This document shows, in pieces, positions 6,087-6,844 of a stretch of DNA of 6,844 nt. Source of the DNA: Thalassospiraceae bacterium (GTDB lineage: Bacteria; Pseudomonadota; Alphaproteobacteria; Rhodospirillales; Magnetovibrionaceae); NCBI GenBank assembly GCA_030637205.1, contig DAOVVL010000107.1, positions 1 through 6,844 on the forward strand, written 5' to 3'. The notes under the pieces were generated by a model, which saw nothing but the letters and a program-made list of their open reading frames with translations, was not told the DNA's origin and did not search any database. The number at the start of each line of letters is the position of its first letter. Positions within the stretch are counted from its first letter, which is position 1. The translations under genes were made by a program, and so were the position numbers.

Positions 6087-6844
6087 GTAACGTCCAGCAA
6101 GCCAACGACATTATGCGTGCCGAGAACGTGACCATGCGTTTCGGTGGCTTTACGGCGCTAAACGATATTTCGGTATCCTTTCCGGTTGGCCAGTTGACCG
6201 CCATCATCGGCCCCAATGGTGCCGGTAAAAGCACCCTGTTTAACGTGCTGTCCGGCGCTTTCCCGCCCAGCGAAGGCAAAGTGGTGTTTGAAGGCAACGA
6301 CATTACCGGTACGCCCCAGCATGCGTTTGCGCACCTTGGCATTGCGAAGTCTTTCCAGATAACCAACGTGTTCCCGGAACTTACTGCGCTGGAAAACGTG
6401 CGCATTGCCATTCAGGCGTTGGAAAGCCGGTTCGATATCTGGACCCCGCGTGCCAAATTGACGGACATGCGTGAACGTGCGGGCGCTTTGCTGGAGCTGG
6501 TCGGCCTTAACACCCATCATGATCGTCAGGCGTCGAACCTGGCCCACGGTGAACAGCGTGCGCTTGAAATTGCGCTGGCGCTGGCGTGCAATCCGCGTTT
6601 GCTATTGCTGGACGAACCCACAGCGGGCATGAGTCCCGAAGAAACCTTTACCATGATGGACCTGATTACCAAGCTGGCATCGGAACGCACGGTCATTCTG
6701 GTCGAACACAAGATGAAGCTGGTGATGGGGATTTCAAATCACCTGATCGTTCTGCATCACGGCGAATTTCTGGCCGAAGGCACGCCAGATGAAATTCGCG
6801 CCAACGCCGAAGTGCGCCGTGTGTATCTGGGGCAGGGGGATCAC
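6083..6844 (+). CDS. livG: Branched-chain amino acid type ABC transporter ATP-binding protein, LivG family, 3' end at or beyond the window edge
   Basis: This cytoplasmic ATPase powers the importer, usually as a LivG/LivF pair. The frame runs 254 codons from ATG 6083 to the last base with no stop; LivG is about 250-260 aa, so only a few residues should be missing. Motifs in order are the Walker A loop GPNGAGKST (43-51), the Q-loop FQITNVF (91-97, Q92), the ABC signature LAHGEQRALEIA (153-164, where many ABC proteins have LSGGQ), Walker B LLLLDEPTAG (173-182) with catalytic E178, and the switch histidine in VEHKM (H209). The FQxxxxFxxLTxxENV arrangement and the GTPDEI stretch (233-238) near the end are typical of LivG. 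The ATG overlaps the LivM stop (ATGA), indicating coupled translation. A LivF partner is expected downstream, outside the window. The symbol marks the family. Confidence 0.93.
   Translation, partial: MSNVQQANDIMRAENVTMRFGGFTALNDISVSFPVGQLTAIIGPNGAGKSTLFNVLSGAFPPSEGKVVFEGNDITGTPQHAFAHLGIAKSFQITNVFPELTALENVRIAIQALESRFDIWTPRAKLTDMRERAGALLELVGLNTHHDRQASNLAHGEQRALEIALALACNPRLLLLDEPTAGMSPEETFTMMDLITKLASERTVILVEHKMKLVMGISNHLIVLHHGEFLAEGTPDEIRANAEVRRVYLGQGDH

Overview
The window is a stretch of bacterial chromosome with every gene on the + strand and almost no non-coding space. Codon use (by eye a mid-50s GC coding style), the twin-arginine binding protein and the gene families point to a Gram-negative proteobacterium, most likely an alphaproteobacterium. 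That placement is an inference from style, not from a marker gene.

Layout. Positions 2-361 hold the 3' end of a small [2Fe-2S] subunit of a molybdenum hydroxylase, cut by the left edge. One base after its stop, at 363-2744, lies the large molybdopterin-binding subunit (793 aa). After a 92-base gap containing only short, weak inverted repeats comes a Tat-exported periplasmic substrate-binding protein of the branched-chain amino acid (Liv) type (2837-4099). A 110-base gap follows with a long imperfect hairpin (4107-4163) and an AT-rich stretch. Then come two Liv-type membrane permeases (4210-5094 and 5091-6086) and the Liv-type ATPase (6083 to the right edge, no stop reached). The last three genes overlap by four bases each (ATGA), as in a translationally coupled operon.

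How it may work together. The binding protein would capture a small solute in the periplasm, and the two permeases with the ATPase would import it. The molybdenum hydroxylase could oxidise that solute or a product of it, with electrons leaving through the [2Fe-2S] subunit to a FAD subunit probably encoded upstream. The large subunit lacks the cysteine motif of true CO dehydrogenase, so CO is an unlikely substrate. The shared orientation and tight packing suggest an uptake-plus-oxidation module, but the sequence does not reveal the substrate. A second ATPase (LivF type) is expected just past the right edge.

No RNA genes, insertion sequences, CRISPR arrays or attachment sites were seen. The most notable non-coding element is the long hairpin between the binding protein and the permease genes.
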